The notes below the pieces were generated by a model, which saw only the letters and a list, made by a program, of their open reading frames with translations, had not been told where the DNA came from and did not search any database. From the NCBI GenBank assembly GCA_958448395.1, contig CAUDDP010000081.1:1-8222 (forward strand): 8,222 nucleotides of DNA, written 5' to 3'. The translations under genes and the position numbers were made by a program. Source of the stretch: an uncultured Oscillospiraceae bacterium. GTDB taxonomy: Bacteria; Bacillota; Clostridia; Oscillospirales; Ruminococcaceae. The first letter of the stretch is position 1. The number at the start of each line of letters is the position of its first letter. This document shows positions 1 through 6,470 of the stretch, in pieces.

Positions 1-49
1 CCCCCTCCGCCAAGCTGAGCCAGCTTGACCGCAGTTGCCATTCGGCAGA
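1..49 (+). repeat. Partial third copy of the dispersed structured repeat
   Basis: This is the GC-rich inner end of the repeat also seen at 6182-6459 and, inverted, at 7942-8222. The copy is cut by the window edge, so its outer part should lie upstream. Compared with 8009-7961 read on the minus strand, 45 of 49 bases match by eye, and all four differences are transitions. It contains the hairpin CAAGCTG-AGC-CAGCTTG at 11-27 and a second small stem, TGCC/GGCA, at 36-47. Similarity stops near 49, about 28 bases beyond the ptsI stop codon, so the element lies in the 3' flank of the PTS operon. No U-tract follows the hairpin in the ptsI direction, so there is no support for a standard terminator. 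Confidence 0.85.
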
Positions 50-77
50 TAAAACACTCTCATCGAACTCACATTGT

Positions 78-1712
78 TTATTTAGACAGATCTACATTTC
101 TAACAGCATCTCGCACTTTCAGTACAAAGGCAGGCGAAACAGAAAGCTCATCAATTCCCATTCTGAGAAATGTTTCTGTTAAAGTGGTATCTGCTGCAAG
201 TTCTCCGCAAATACCAATCCATGCATTATTTTGATGAGCATTTTTTGCACACAATTTAATTAATCTCAGAATCGCCTCATGATGGGTGTCACAGAAGGCT
301 TCAATATCTGGATTTTGCCGATCACAGGCAAGCGTATACTGCGTCAAATCATTTGTACCCACACTAAAGAAATCTACCATTGGTGCCAGTCGATCACTGA
401 TGATGGCAGCAGCCGGCGTTTCAATCATCACCCCAAGCTCCACATGTTCCGCATATGGTGTGCCACTTTCCCGCAATTCTTCCTTAACTTCCTCACAAAT
501 TGCAAGGATGGCTTTTAGTTCTGATATGCTGGTAATCATCGGAAACATAATTCCAAGATTACCATAAACGGAAGCTCGAAATAAGGCACGCAGCTGCGTT
601 TTAAAAATTTCCGGACGGGTCAAACAAATCCGAATCGCTCGATAACCCAAAGCAGGATTGGCTTCTTTTTTCAAATGAAAATAATCTACTTGCTTATCTG
701 CACCAATGTCCATTGTACGGATAATAACCTTCTTGCCTGCCATGCTTTCCAGTACCTTCTTATAAACAGCAAACTGCTGCTCTTCCGTTGGATAATCTGT
801 ATTTTCCAGGTATAAAAACTCACTTCGAAACAGTCCAATTCCACCGGCATCATGCAAAAGCACTGCACCAATATGTTCTACACTACCGATATTGGCATAG
901 ATATTGATTTTTGTACCATCCTTTGTGATATTTTCTTTGCCTTTTAATTCCTGCAGCAATCTTTTTTTCTCTTCCTCTGCCTTTTGCTTTGCAAGCAATC
1001 GATGCTTTGTCTCCACATCTGGATTGACAAAAATCTCCCCTGTAAAGCCATCCACAATGGCTTCGTCTCCCTCTTTGACTTCTGTAAGAAATATTTCCCC
1101 TACTCCAATTACTGCTGGAATATTCATGTTTCTTGCTAAAATAGCCGTATGCGAGTTAGAAGAACCATGTGCTGTGACAAATGCAAATACTTTATCTTTT
1201 TCCAGCGAAACCGTCTCACTTGGTGCAAGATCATTTGCACAGACAATCATAGGATCTTTTGAACGATTCTGCATTGTGATGGTGCCTGTCAGATTGGCAA
1301 TCATTCGATTGGAAATGTCCTTAACATCTGCGGCTCTTGCCTGCATATAGGCATCTTCCATCGAGGAAAACATTTCTGCAAAATGATCTGCTGTAATTGC
1401 AACGGCATACTCCGCATTGACCTTTTGCGTATCAATGATATTCTGAATGCTTTCATTGTAATCCTCATCTTCCAGCATCATCATATGAATTTCAAAAATC
1501 TGTGCATTTGTCTCGCCGACCTCTTTCAGTGCCTTTTCATAGATTGCCTGAAGCTGTTCTGTAGCTGCTACTTTTGCAGTTTCCACTCTTTCTTTTTCTG
1601 CCTCTGTATCTGTAATTCGTACTTGTCTGATCACAGTCTCCTGTTTCTGAAACAGGGAAATCTTTCCGATTGCAATGGCACCATACACGCCTTTTCCCAT
1701 ATAAACCTTCAT
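78..1712 (-). CDS. ptsI: PTS Enzyme I (phosphoenolpyruvate-protein phosphotransferase)
   Basis: Cytoplasmic Enzyme I takes the phosphoryl group from PEP and passes it through its own histidine to HPr. The ATG at 1712 gives 544 residues. An N-terminal swivel/HPr-binding region is followed by the phosphohistidine motif NSHTAILAR with His188 (E. coli His189). The C-terminal PEP-binding barrel has LFRSEFLYL, IRTMDIGADK, ALGYRAIRI, MIETPAAA, FFSVGTNDLTQYTLACD and the catalytic CGELA cysteine at 502, the E. coli number. A start at 1733 would add seven residues and overlap the pyrophosphatase gene by 20 bases. The 1712 start is preferred because GGAGGAAG lies 12-14 bases upstream and the numbering fits. 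It begins one base after the pyrophosphatase stop (TAG-A-ATG), suggesting translational coupling. It is the last gene of the PTS operon. All key residues are present. Confidence 0.97.
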   Translation of the reverse strand: MKVYMGKGVYGAIAIGKISLFQKQETVIRQVRITDTEAEKERVETAKVAATEQLQAIYEKALKEVGETNAQIFEIHMMMLEDEDYNESIQNIIDTQKVNAEYAVAITADHFAEMFSSMEDAYMQARAADVKDISNRMIANLTGTITMQNRSKDPMIVCANDLAPSETVSLEKDKVFAFVTAHGSSNSHTAILARNMNIPAVIGVGEIFLTEVKEGDEAIVDGFTGEIFVNPDVETKHRLLAKQKAEEEKKRLLQELKGKENITKDGTKINIYANIGSVEHIGAVLLHDAGGIGLFRSEFLYLENTDYPTEEQQFAVYKKVLESMAGKKVIIRTMDIGADKQVDYFHLKKEANPALGYRAIRICLTRPEIFKTQLRALFRASVYGNLGIMFPMITSISELKAILAICEEVKEELRESGTPYAEHVELGVMIETPAAAIISDRLAPMVDFFSVGTNDLTQYTLACDRQNPDIEAFCDTHHEAILRLIKLCAKNAHQNNAWIGICGELAADTTLTETFLRMGIDELSVSPAFVLKVRDAVRNVDLSK

Positions 1713-1713
1713 T

Positions 1714-2271
1714 CTATTGTCTTCTTCCTCCATTCTGCACCGTACAAAATTTTTGTTTGTAGCTTTTTATTGCTTTTTTAATCACCCTAACTGCTTCAAG
1801 CGGGTCACCGATTTCCTTTACCTCTGTTCTCTTACCTTCCAGCTGCTTGTACACGGAAAAGAAATGCTTCAATTCATCAAAAATATGCTTGGGAAGCTCC
1901 TTTACATCTGTATAACTCATATAAGTGGGCTCTCCGTAGGGAATCGCAATAATCTTTTCATCCCCCATACCACTGTCCTCCATCGTCATGACACCAATTG
2001 GATAACTTCTCACAAGCGTCATCGGTTGAATTGGAGCCGAACAGAGCAATAGAACATCTAATGGATCCCGGTCATCTGCATAAGTACGGGGGATAAACCC
2101 GTAATTCATTGGATAGTGCGTGGCTGTAAAAAGGACTCTATCCAGTGATAACATTCCCGTTTTCTTATCCAGTTCATACTTCATATTGCTGCCTTTTGAA
2201 ATCTCAATTACTGCAATAAAATCTGTTGGATAAATTCTTTCTGCTGCAATATCATGCCAGATATTCATCAT
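1714..2271 (-). CDS. ppa: Family I inorganic pyrophosphatase
   Basis: This soluble enzyme hydrolyses pyrophosphate to two phosphates and needs Mg2+. The 185-residue product has the family I landmarks in order: VIEISKGSNMKYELDKKTG near residues 21-39, YPMNYGFIPRTY near 53-64, and the metal-binding signature DRDPLDVL near 67-74 with Asp67, Asp69 and Asp72. Length is normal for the bacterial family. Two adjacent ATGs (2271 and 2268) both fit AGGAGG at 2278-2283, with spacers of 6 and 9 bases, so the start is uncertain by one codon. It lies between ptsH and ptsI, an unusual place. The codons for its last residues (GGRRQ) also form the Shine-Dalgarno sequence for ptsI. Family assignment is firm; the link to sugar transport is inferred from position. 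Confidence 0.95.
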   Translation of the reverse strand: MMNIWHDIAAERIYPTDFIAVIEISKGSNMKYELDKKTGMLSLDRVLFTATHYPMNYGFIPRTYADDRDPLDVLLLCSAPIQPMTLVRSYPIGVMTMEDSGMGDEKIIAIPYGEPTYMSYTDVKELPKHIFDELKHFFSVYKQLEGKRTEVKEIGDPLEAVRVIKKAIKSYKQKFCTVQNGGRRQ

Positions 2272-2289
2272 TTTTTACCTCCTAAAACG

Positions 2290-2334
2290 CCGGCAGTATC
2301 TACATGCAGTTTGTATACAAATAGATTCTGCCGG
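2290..2334 (-). other. Intergenic hairpin between ptsH and ppa
   Basis: CCGGCAGTATCTA (2290-2302) can pair with TAGATTCTGCCGG (2322-2334), giving a 13-bp stem with one mismatch. The 19-base loop contains the perfect palindrome TTGTATACAA (2311-2320). On the transcribed minus strand the stem is followed only by CGTTTTAGG, so it would be a weak terminator at best. It ends a few bases before the ppa ribosome-binding site. It could partly attenuate transcription or mark an RNA processing or stability boundary, which would let HPr be made in excess over the two downstream enzymes. The stem is directly visible; its role is inferred. Confidence 0.6.
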
Positions 2335-2356
2335 AGCATTGGTTTTTATTCTGCTT

Positions 2357-2614
2357 TTACAAATTTTCTGCAAAGAATGCCTGTATTGCCTCGTATGCTG
2401 CTGCCTCGTCTGCACCTTCTATGGTAACCGTCACGGTATCTCCACATTTTACCCCCAAACCCATCACTGCCATGAGCTTGGTTAAATTGACAGACTTACC
2501 GTCTCTTTCCAGCAGGATGGTACTTTCAAATTCCTTTGCCTTCTTGGCAAGCAGCCCCGCTGGTCTTGCATGAATTCCCACCTCGTCCCGGATGGTGTAC
2601 GCAAATGTTTTCAT
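2357..2614 (-). CDS. ptsH: HPr phosphocarrier protein lacking the canonical Ser46
   Basis: Small cytoplasmic carrier that moves the phosphoryl group from Enzyme I to the EIIA domain of PTS permeases. The 85-residue product has the active-site motif GIHARPAG with His15 and the usual second conserved stretch KSVNLTKLMAVMGLGV at 40-55. In Firmicutes HPr this stretch normally carries Ser46, the target of HPr kinase. Here position 46 is Lys and 45 is Thr, with no gap relative to B. subtilis HPr between His15 and Asn43-Leu44. AGGAGG stands eight bases before the ATG. The gene starts 18 bases after ptsG stops and is followed by the ppa intergenic hairpin. Some clostridial HPr-like proteins also lack Ser46. 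Because this copy sits with ptsG and ptsI, it is most likely a working sugar-PTS HPr. Confidence 0.96.
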   Translation of the reverse strand: MKTFAYTIRDEVGIHARPAGLLAKKAKEFESTILLERDGKSVNLTKLMAVMGLGVKCGDTVTVTIEGADEAAAYEAIQAFFAENL

Positions 2615-2632
2615 ATTGATTTCCTCCTGTTT

Positions 2633-4789
2633 TTATTTGTTGATTTTGATTGCTGCTTCACCAGCAGATACCATGCCTTCGGCAACTGGTTGAACAACAG
2701 TATAATCATCTGTGTTGCAAATCAAAAGTGGCGTTATCAGTTTGTATCCTGCTGCCTGAATTGCCTTCCTATCAAAACTTACCAGCAAATCGCCCTTTTT
2801 CACTGTTTGTCCGTCGGTGACATGTGCTTTAAAATACTTACCTTCCAGTTTTACTGTATCAATTCCAATGTGCATCAAGAGCTCTACGCCATCTTTCGAC
2901 ACCATGTTGACTGCATGTTTGGTATCAAAAACCGTATCAATTTTTCCGTCACATGGTGCAAGCAACTTTCCTTCTGCTGGTTCAATGGCAATGCCATCCC
3001 CCAGAATTTTCTGTGAGAATACATCATCTTTCACTTCTTCCAATGGTATCACCGTGCCGCTCATATGCGTATAGATCATGATAGCGGAATGCTCAGCAGA
3101 GAATGATTCTGCTTTCTTGGATGTTACTTCTTCCTGTTCCAACACAGCAGTTGCTGCTGAAACAGAGCCGATTATGCTGTCAAGCTCATCTGACTGTGGC
3201 GATTCAATAAAATCTTCCAGATGCGATTTCACAACAGATACCCGTGGTCCGTAAATCACCTGCACTCCATTGCCCTTATGAATGATACCAGATGCACCGC
3301 TTGCCTTCAACATCGCATCATCAATCATAGAGGCATCTTTCACTGTTACTCTTAAGCGAGTGGCACAGCAATCCAAATCTGAGAGATTTTCCTTTCCACC
3401 TAACCCCTTTAAAATCAGTGCACTCACCCGATCCACAGACTGCCCGCCAGCTGTTTTTACTGCCTTTGCCTCATCCACATCACTTCTTCTATAGAGCTTT
3501 GGTTGTACATCATCTGCTTCTCTTCCGGGTGTTTTCAAATTGAGCTTTGTAATCATAAAGTAAAATACAAAATAATAGACCACTGCATAAATCAAACCAA
3601 CAACAACAATCCATATCCAATGCGTTTTTGCATTTCCCTGTAAGATACCAAACAAGGTCAAATCAATTGCACCACCGGAGAATGTCATGCCCACACCAAC
3701 ATTTAATATGTGCATTAACATATAAGAAAGACCAGCCAGCACACAGTGTACTGCATACATCAATGGTGCAACAAACAGGAAGGTAAATTCCAAAGGCTCT
3801 GTAATACCGGTAATCATGGAGGTCAATGCTGCGGAAAACAACAGGCTACCAACCACCTTTTTCTTTTCTGGTCGAGCAGCCCGATATATGGCAAATGCAG
3901 CAGCCGGCAAACCAAAAATCATAAACGGGAACTTACCAGACATAAATCTGGTTGCAGAAACAGAAAATTCTGTTGTAGACTTGGAAGCTAATTCTGCAAA
4001 GAAGATATTCTGTGCACCTGTTACAAGATTGCCATCAATCATCATAGAGCCACCCAGCTCTGTTTGCCAGAATGGCATATAAAATACATGATGCAAACCG
4101 AATGGAATCAACGCACGTTCCAAAATACCATAAATCCAAGTACCTGCATAACCAGAATGCAATACCAATACTCCAAGTTTGGAAATACCAAGCTGTACAA
4201 TCGGCCACAGATAAAACATTACAATGCCGACAAGCAGGTAGGTAACAGTTGCAACAATTGGAACAAAGCGTGTGCCGCCAAAGAAAGAAAGCACCTGTGG
4301 AAGTTCAATTTTATAGAATTTATTGTGCAGAGCAGCAACTCCAAGTCCTACAATAATACCACCAAATACACCCATTTGTAAGGTTGTAATCCCCAACACA
4401 GAAGTGGTCGCATTTTCTGCCATGGCTTCCACGCCACCTTTTGCAGAAATCAATGCACTAATTGCAGTATTCATAACCAAAAATGCAATCGCACCGGAAA
4501 GAGCCGCTACTTCTTTTTCCTTTTTTGCCATGCCAATGGCAACCCCCATGGCAAAAAGCAAAGCAAGATTATCAAAAATAGCACTGCCTGTTTTGCTCAT
4601 AATATCAAGAATGGTATAGAATAAACCACCTTCATAGATGACACTTCCAAGACGATAGGTTTCAATCGTAGTGGGATTTGTAAAAGAACTGCCAATTCCA
4701 AGCAACAGCCCCGCCACTGGAAGCAGTGCAATCGGCAACATAAACGAACGGCCAACACGCTGCAATACGCCAAATATTTTATCTTTCAT
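2633..4789 (-). CDS. ptsG: Glucose-type PTS permease EIICBA
   Basis: Membrane permease that imports and phosphorylates a sugar, most likely glucose. The 718 residues read IIC (about 1-425), IIB (about 450-530), a linker, then IIA (about 565-718). IIC is multi-spanning and contains PFGLHHVFYMPFW, GKFPFMIFGLPAAA, TGITEPLEFTFLFVAP and GMTFSGGAIDLTLFGIL, which resemble B. subtilis PtsG more than N-acetylglucosamine permeases. IIB has DLDCCATRLRV, where alignment points to Cys475 as the phosphocysteine and Cys474 as an extra neighbour. IIA has ILGDGIAIEP, His625 (TKHAV) and phospho-His640 (LLMHIGIDTVKL). Length is near that of B. subtilis PtsG. AGGAGG lies 11 bases before the ATG. It is first in the operon, with its own promoter at 4969-4997. 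Glucose specificity is inferred from sequence likeness. Confidence 0.95.
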   Translation of the reverse strand: MKDKIFGVLQRVGRSFMLPIALLPVAGLLLGIGSSFTNPTTIETYRLGSVIYEGGLFYTILDIMSKTGSAIFDNLALLFAMGVAIGMAKKEKEVAALSGAIAFLVMNTAISALISAKGGVEAMAENATTSVLGITTLQMGVFGGIIVGLGVAALHNKFYKIELPQVLSFFGGTRFVPIVATVTYLLVGIVMFYLWPIVQLGISKLGVLVLHSGYAGTWIYGILERALIPFGLHHVFYMPFWQTELGGSMMIDGNLVTGAQNIFFAELASKSTTEFSVSATRFMSGKFPFMIFGLPAAAFAIYRAARPEKKKVVGSLLFSAALTSMITGITEPLEFTFLFVAPLMYAVHCVLAGLSYMLMHILNVGVGMTFSGGAIDLTLFGILQGNAKTHWIWIVVVGLIYAVVYYFVFYFMITKLNLKTPGREADDVQPKLYRRSDVDEAKAVKTAGGQSVDRVSALILKGLGGKENLSDLDCCATRLRVTVKDASMIDDAMLKASGASGIIHKGNGVQVIYGPRVSVVKSHLEDFIESPQSDELDSIIGSVSAATAVLEQEEVTSKKAESFSAEHSAIMIYTHMSGTVIPLEEVKDDVFSQKILGDGIAIEPAEGKLLAPCDGKIDTVFDTKHAVNMVSKDGVELLMHIGIDTVKLEGKYFKAHVTDGQTVKKGDLLVSFDRKAIQAAGYKLITPLLICNTDDYTVVQPVAEGMVSAGEAAIKINK

Positions 4790-4968
4790 AATGGTGAAAT
4801 CCTCCTAACTTCATTTTATGTTCCATGATGGAGTCAAAATGCAATGATTTCAGTACTAGTTATTATTGCTTCCACCTTATCACATAATTCACTGATTTTC
4901 CTCTGAGATCGTTTTTGCAAAACTTTTTCAAAATATCATTTTACGTACATTTTGCACATTTATCATGC

Positions 4969-4997
4969 TTTTTAAACCTCAATAGAGAAAATGTCAA
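4969..4997 (-). promoter_or_regulatory. Sigma-A-type promoter of the ptsG-ptsH-ppa-ptsI operon
   Basis: The minus strand has a perfect -35 TTGACA (4997-4992), a 17-base spacer and -10 TAAAAA (4974-4969; four of six match consensus). Transcription would start near 4962, giving a leader of about 170 bases before the ptsG ATG. I looked in the leader for a GlcT/LicT-type antiterminator target, a terminator hairpin before the ATG and a CcpA cre box, and saw none that I could defend. No better promoter was found closer to ptsG. Confidence 0.6.
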
Positions 4998-5044
4998 AAT
5001 TTCCTGATTGGATCGGATACATGAAAGATCTTCTGCAACAAAAT

Positions 5045-5159
5045 AGACTGTAAAAAAACGCATCAGAACAAAAAATTCCCGCCAAAGCTACGGTAAATCG
5101 CAGTTTAAGCGGGATTTATTTTACAAAAATTCAGTTTTTAAAGAGCTTTTTTACAGTCT
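5045..5159. repeat. 13-bp perfect inverted repeat bracketing the terminator
   Basis: AGACTGTAAAAAA at 5045-5057 is the exact reverse complement of TTTTTTACAGTCT at 5147-5159. The two arms enclose 89 bases that contain the complete rho-independent terminator of the phosphoesterase gene. The right arm begins about 14 bases beyond the phosphoesterase stop codon. The pair could be the ends of a small 115-bp insertion that carries a terminator, or the outer stem of a larger RNA fold. No flanking duplication is evident. Confidence 0.6.
5068..5114 (-). terminator. Rho-independent terminator of the phosphoesterase gene
   Basis: On the minus strand TCCCGC (5114-5109) pairs with GCGGGA (5082-5077). 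Inside, CTGCG and CGTAG can add a second stem with one G-U pair around an ATTTAC loop. ATTTTTTGTT follows at once, a clear U-tract. It lies about 60 bases after the phosphoesterase stop and before the ptsG promoter, so it separates the two units. On the plus strand the stem is followed only by the interrupted run TTTATTTTA, so action in the other direction would be weak. Confidence 0.85.
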
Positions 5160-5172
5160 CTTTGTAATATAT

Positions 5173-6054
5173 TTACTGTAAATCAATCACAACAAGTTCA
5201 GGACGATTATAAAATCTGGGAATCCGAGTCGATTCTCTTGCAAGCCCACGGCTCACAATCATTGTTGTATTACCACTCTGATATTCACCCCCAGCGTATT
5301 TCGGGAAAAGTCCCTGATCTGGTGCATAAAGCCCATTTAATAGTCTCGGAATTCTCCATTGTCCCCCGTGAGCATGTCCGCAAAGCACCAAATCAAAAGA
5401 ATCTACATATAAATCAAAATATTCAGGTCGATGAGATAATAAAATAGTATAGTGCCCATTCTCAGATGCCGTTTTCACCTGATTTAACTGTTCAGTAAAA
5501 TGCTGTGTATTTGAATTGCCAGTAGAAGTAATAAGGTAAGCATCCGGATCATCCACACCACATAGATTGATGGTCTCTGTCTGTACGGTAATGGTTTCAA
5601 ATGTACCAGATAAAATGTTAACATGATATTGCTGTAATAAATTCATTTTTTCAGAAAAGTGTATGCTGCCACTCCAGTATTCATGGTTGCCTGTCACATA
5701 ATAGCATGGATATTTTTCAGCAACGCCCTGTAAAAAATATTCTGTGTTTGTATCAGAAATAACATCATCAAAAATATCACCTGTCATCAGGAGAAGATCT
5801 GGGTTTTGTGCATCCACTGCATCTATCAATTCCTGTTGTTTTTCTCCGTATTGACAGGAATGCAGGTCACTAATCAGAGCAATTCTAATTCTATTTTCAA
5901 TTTTATCTGATTCTACAACATATCTTTTAATGCATAGCATATTATATAATCCTGTAATCAAAATTAAAATAAAAATAATAACAATAACTAATTTTATTGT
6001 AGTTCTTAATCTTATTTTTAATTTTTTGTGTTCCATATTTTCTAAATTCCGCAT
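5173..6054 (-). CDS. Membrane-anchored calcineurin-like metallophosphoesterase (YkuE/LpxG-like)
   Basis: Binuclear metal-dependent phosphoesterase of the YkuE/YaeI/LpxG type; the substrate is unknown. The ATG at 6054 gives 293 residues: a basic N-terminus, a hydrophobic anchor at about 19-39 and an extracytoplasmic catalytic domain. Metal-site motifs are complete: SDLHS (Asp63, His65), TGDIFD (Asp93), TGNHEYW (Asn123, His124), LLSHRPE (His208) and CGHAHGGQ (His227, His229). An ATG at 6087 would sit almost on the predicted transcription start with no ribosome-binding site, whereas GGAGA at 6061-6065 is six bases before 6054. It is a single-gene unit with its own promoter and terminator. YkuE-type enzymes act at the membrane or wall, and LpxG acts on a lipid A precursor. 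A Gram-positive host makes the latter role unlikely. Family is firm, function open. Confidence 0.9.
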   Translation of the reverse strand: MRNLENMEHKKLKIRLRTTIKLVIVIIFILILITGLYNMLCIKRYVVESDKIENRIRIALISDLHSCQYGEKQQELIDAVDAQNPDLLLMTGDIFDDVISDTNTEYFLQGVAEKYPCYYVTGNHEYWSGSIHFSEKMNLLQQYHVNILSGTFETITVQTETINLCGVDDPDAYLITSTGNSNTQHFTEQLNQVKTASENGHYTILLSHRPEYFDLYVDSFDLVLCGHAHGGQWRIPRLLNGLYAPDQGLFPKYAGGEYQSGNTTMIVSRGLARESTRIPRFYNRPELVVIDLQ

Positions 6055-6095
6055 TCCTATTCTCCATTTCAAAGAGTACCAGATCATTTTTTTGT

Positions 6096-6124
6096 ATTAT
6101 ATCACAGCAAGTAAAAAAAGTAAA
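6096..6124 (-). promoter_or_regulatory. Extended -10 promoter of the phosphoesterase gene
   Basis: The minus strand has -35 TTTACT (6124-6119), a 17-base spacer and a perfect -10 TATAAT (6101-6096) preceded by TGA, an extended -10 element. The predicted start near 6089 leaves a leader of about 35 bases to the ATG at 6054. The promoter lies about 60 bases from the outer end of the left repeat copy and is divergent from the fliB cassette. Confidence 0.75.
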
Positions 6125-6181
6125 GTGTACATCAAGCGATTGCACGAAAATTCATTTTTGTATTTTCTCTCACAGATAGCA

Positions 6182-6459
6182 GTCTCATCTCCACCGGCAG
6201 AATCGCTTCGCTTTCTGCCTGTGTCTGCTGTTCGCCCTGTTTCTGTATGCAAACTTGCAGTCAAATCACTCTAAATTTCTGTAATTTTGGTATCGTTTTG
6301 TTTTTTTCAGAGGGCGAACAGCAGTGGCAATGATTTTGTTATTTTTCTAAATAGAACAACAGCATATCATTAAAACAATGCGGTGGCTGCCGCCCCCTGC
6401 ACCCCTGCCAAGCTGAATCAGCTTGACCATAGTCGCCTGCGGCGTGCAATCCATCATTT
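6182..6459 (+). repeat. Left copy of the ~280-bp dispersed structured repeat
   Basis: The copy runs from GTCTCATCTCC to GCAATCCATCATTT and matches 8222-7942 read on the minus strand. The outer half (6182-6324) is roughly 85% identical by eye, with a fully identical 22-base core at 6262-6283. The middle (6325-6379) is diverged but keeps its length (85 against 84 bases between landmarks). The inner GC-rich part (6380-6459) is similar again. Hairpins in order: GGCAGAA/TTCTGCC (6196-6202 and 6213-6219), the 14-bp long-range stem (6225-6238 and 6311-6324), GCGG/CCGC (6380-6393), CAAGCTG/CAGCTTG (6409-6425) and CGCC/GGCG around 6434-6444. Short reading frames across it resemble no protein I recognise. 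It could be a MITE-like transposable element, a REP/BIME-like palindromic cluster or a repeated RNA. Confidence 0.9.
6225..6324 (+). repeat. 14-bp long-range stem within the left repeat copy
   Basis: CTGCTGTTCGCCCT (6225-6238) pairs perfectly with AGGGCGAACAGCAG (6311-6324) across 72 bases. The equivalent stem in the right copy (8083-8179) is also perfect, although two of its pairs are different bases. The enclosed segment contains the most conserved part of the repeat. Confidence 0.9.
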
Positions 6460-6470
6460 TTGCTCTATAT

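Larger units (their letters stand above)
4790..5172. other. 383-base intergenic region between the phosphoesterase gene and ptsG
   Basis: This gene-free AT-rich stretch holds, in minus-strand order, the phosphoesterase terminator (5068-5114), a 13-bp inverted repeat around it (5045-5057 and 5147-5159), the ptsG promoter (4969-4997), a leader of about 170 bases and the ptsG ribosome-binding site AGGAGG (4801-4806). Small imperfect palindromes in the leader, such as the one around TTTTGCAAAA near 4916-4925, are not strong enough to name. I see no small gene or recognised riboswitch. Confidence 0.7.

Noticed and set aside
11..27. CAAGCTG/CAGCTTG hairpin as a rho-independent terminator for ptsI
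   Set aside because: No run of U follows it in the ptsI direction, and the same hairpin belongs to the repeat elsewhere.
1713..1733. Upstream ATG at 1733 as the ptsI start
   Set aside because: It lacks its own Shine-Dalgarno sequence and places GGAGG inside the coding region, whereas the ATG at 1712 uses that GGAGG and brings the catalytic cysteine to the E. coli position.
2325..2335. CCGGCAGAATC is shared by the ptsH-ppa hairpin (minus strand) and the outer hairpin of the repeat at 6194-6204
   Set aside because: An 11-base match inside GC-rich stems may be coincidence and similarity does not extend beyond it, so I do not count it as a fourth copy.
4801..4835. Possible sequestering of the ptsG ribosome-binding site by an upstream CTCC
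   Set aside because: Only about four base pairs can form, too weak to claim a translational switch.
4916..4925. Palindrome around TTTTGCAAAA in the ptsG leader considered as a CcpA cre site
   Set aside because: The spacing between the TG and CG landmarks does not fit the cre consensus.
5942..6145. Minus-strand open frame overlapping the start of the phosphoesterase gene
   Set aside because: It is a different frame of the same DNA, crosses the phosphoesterase promoter and has no ribosome-binding site or recognisable motif.
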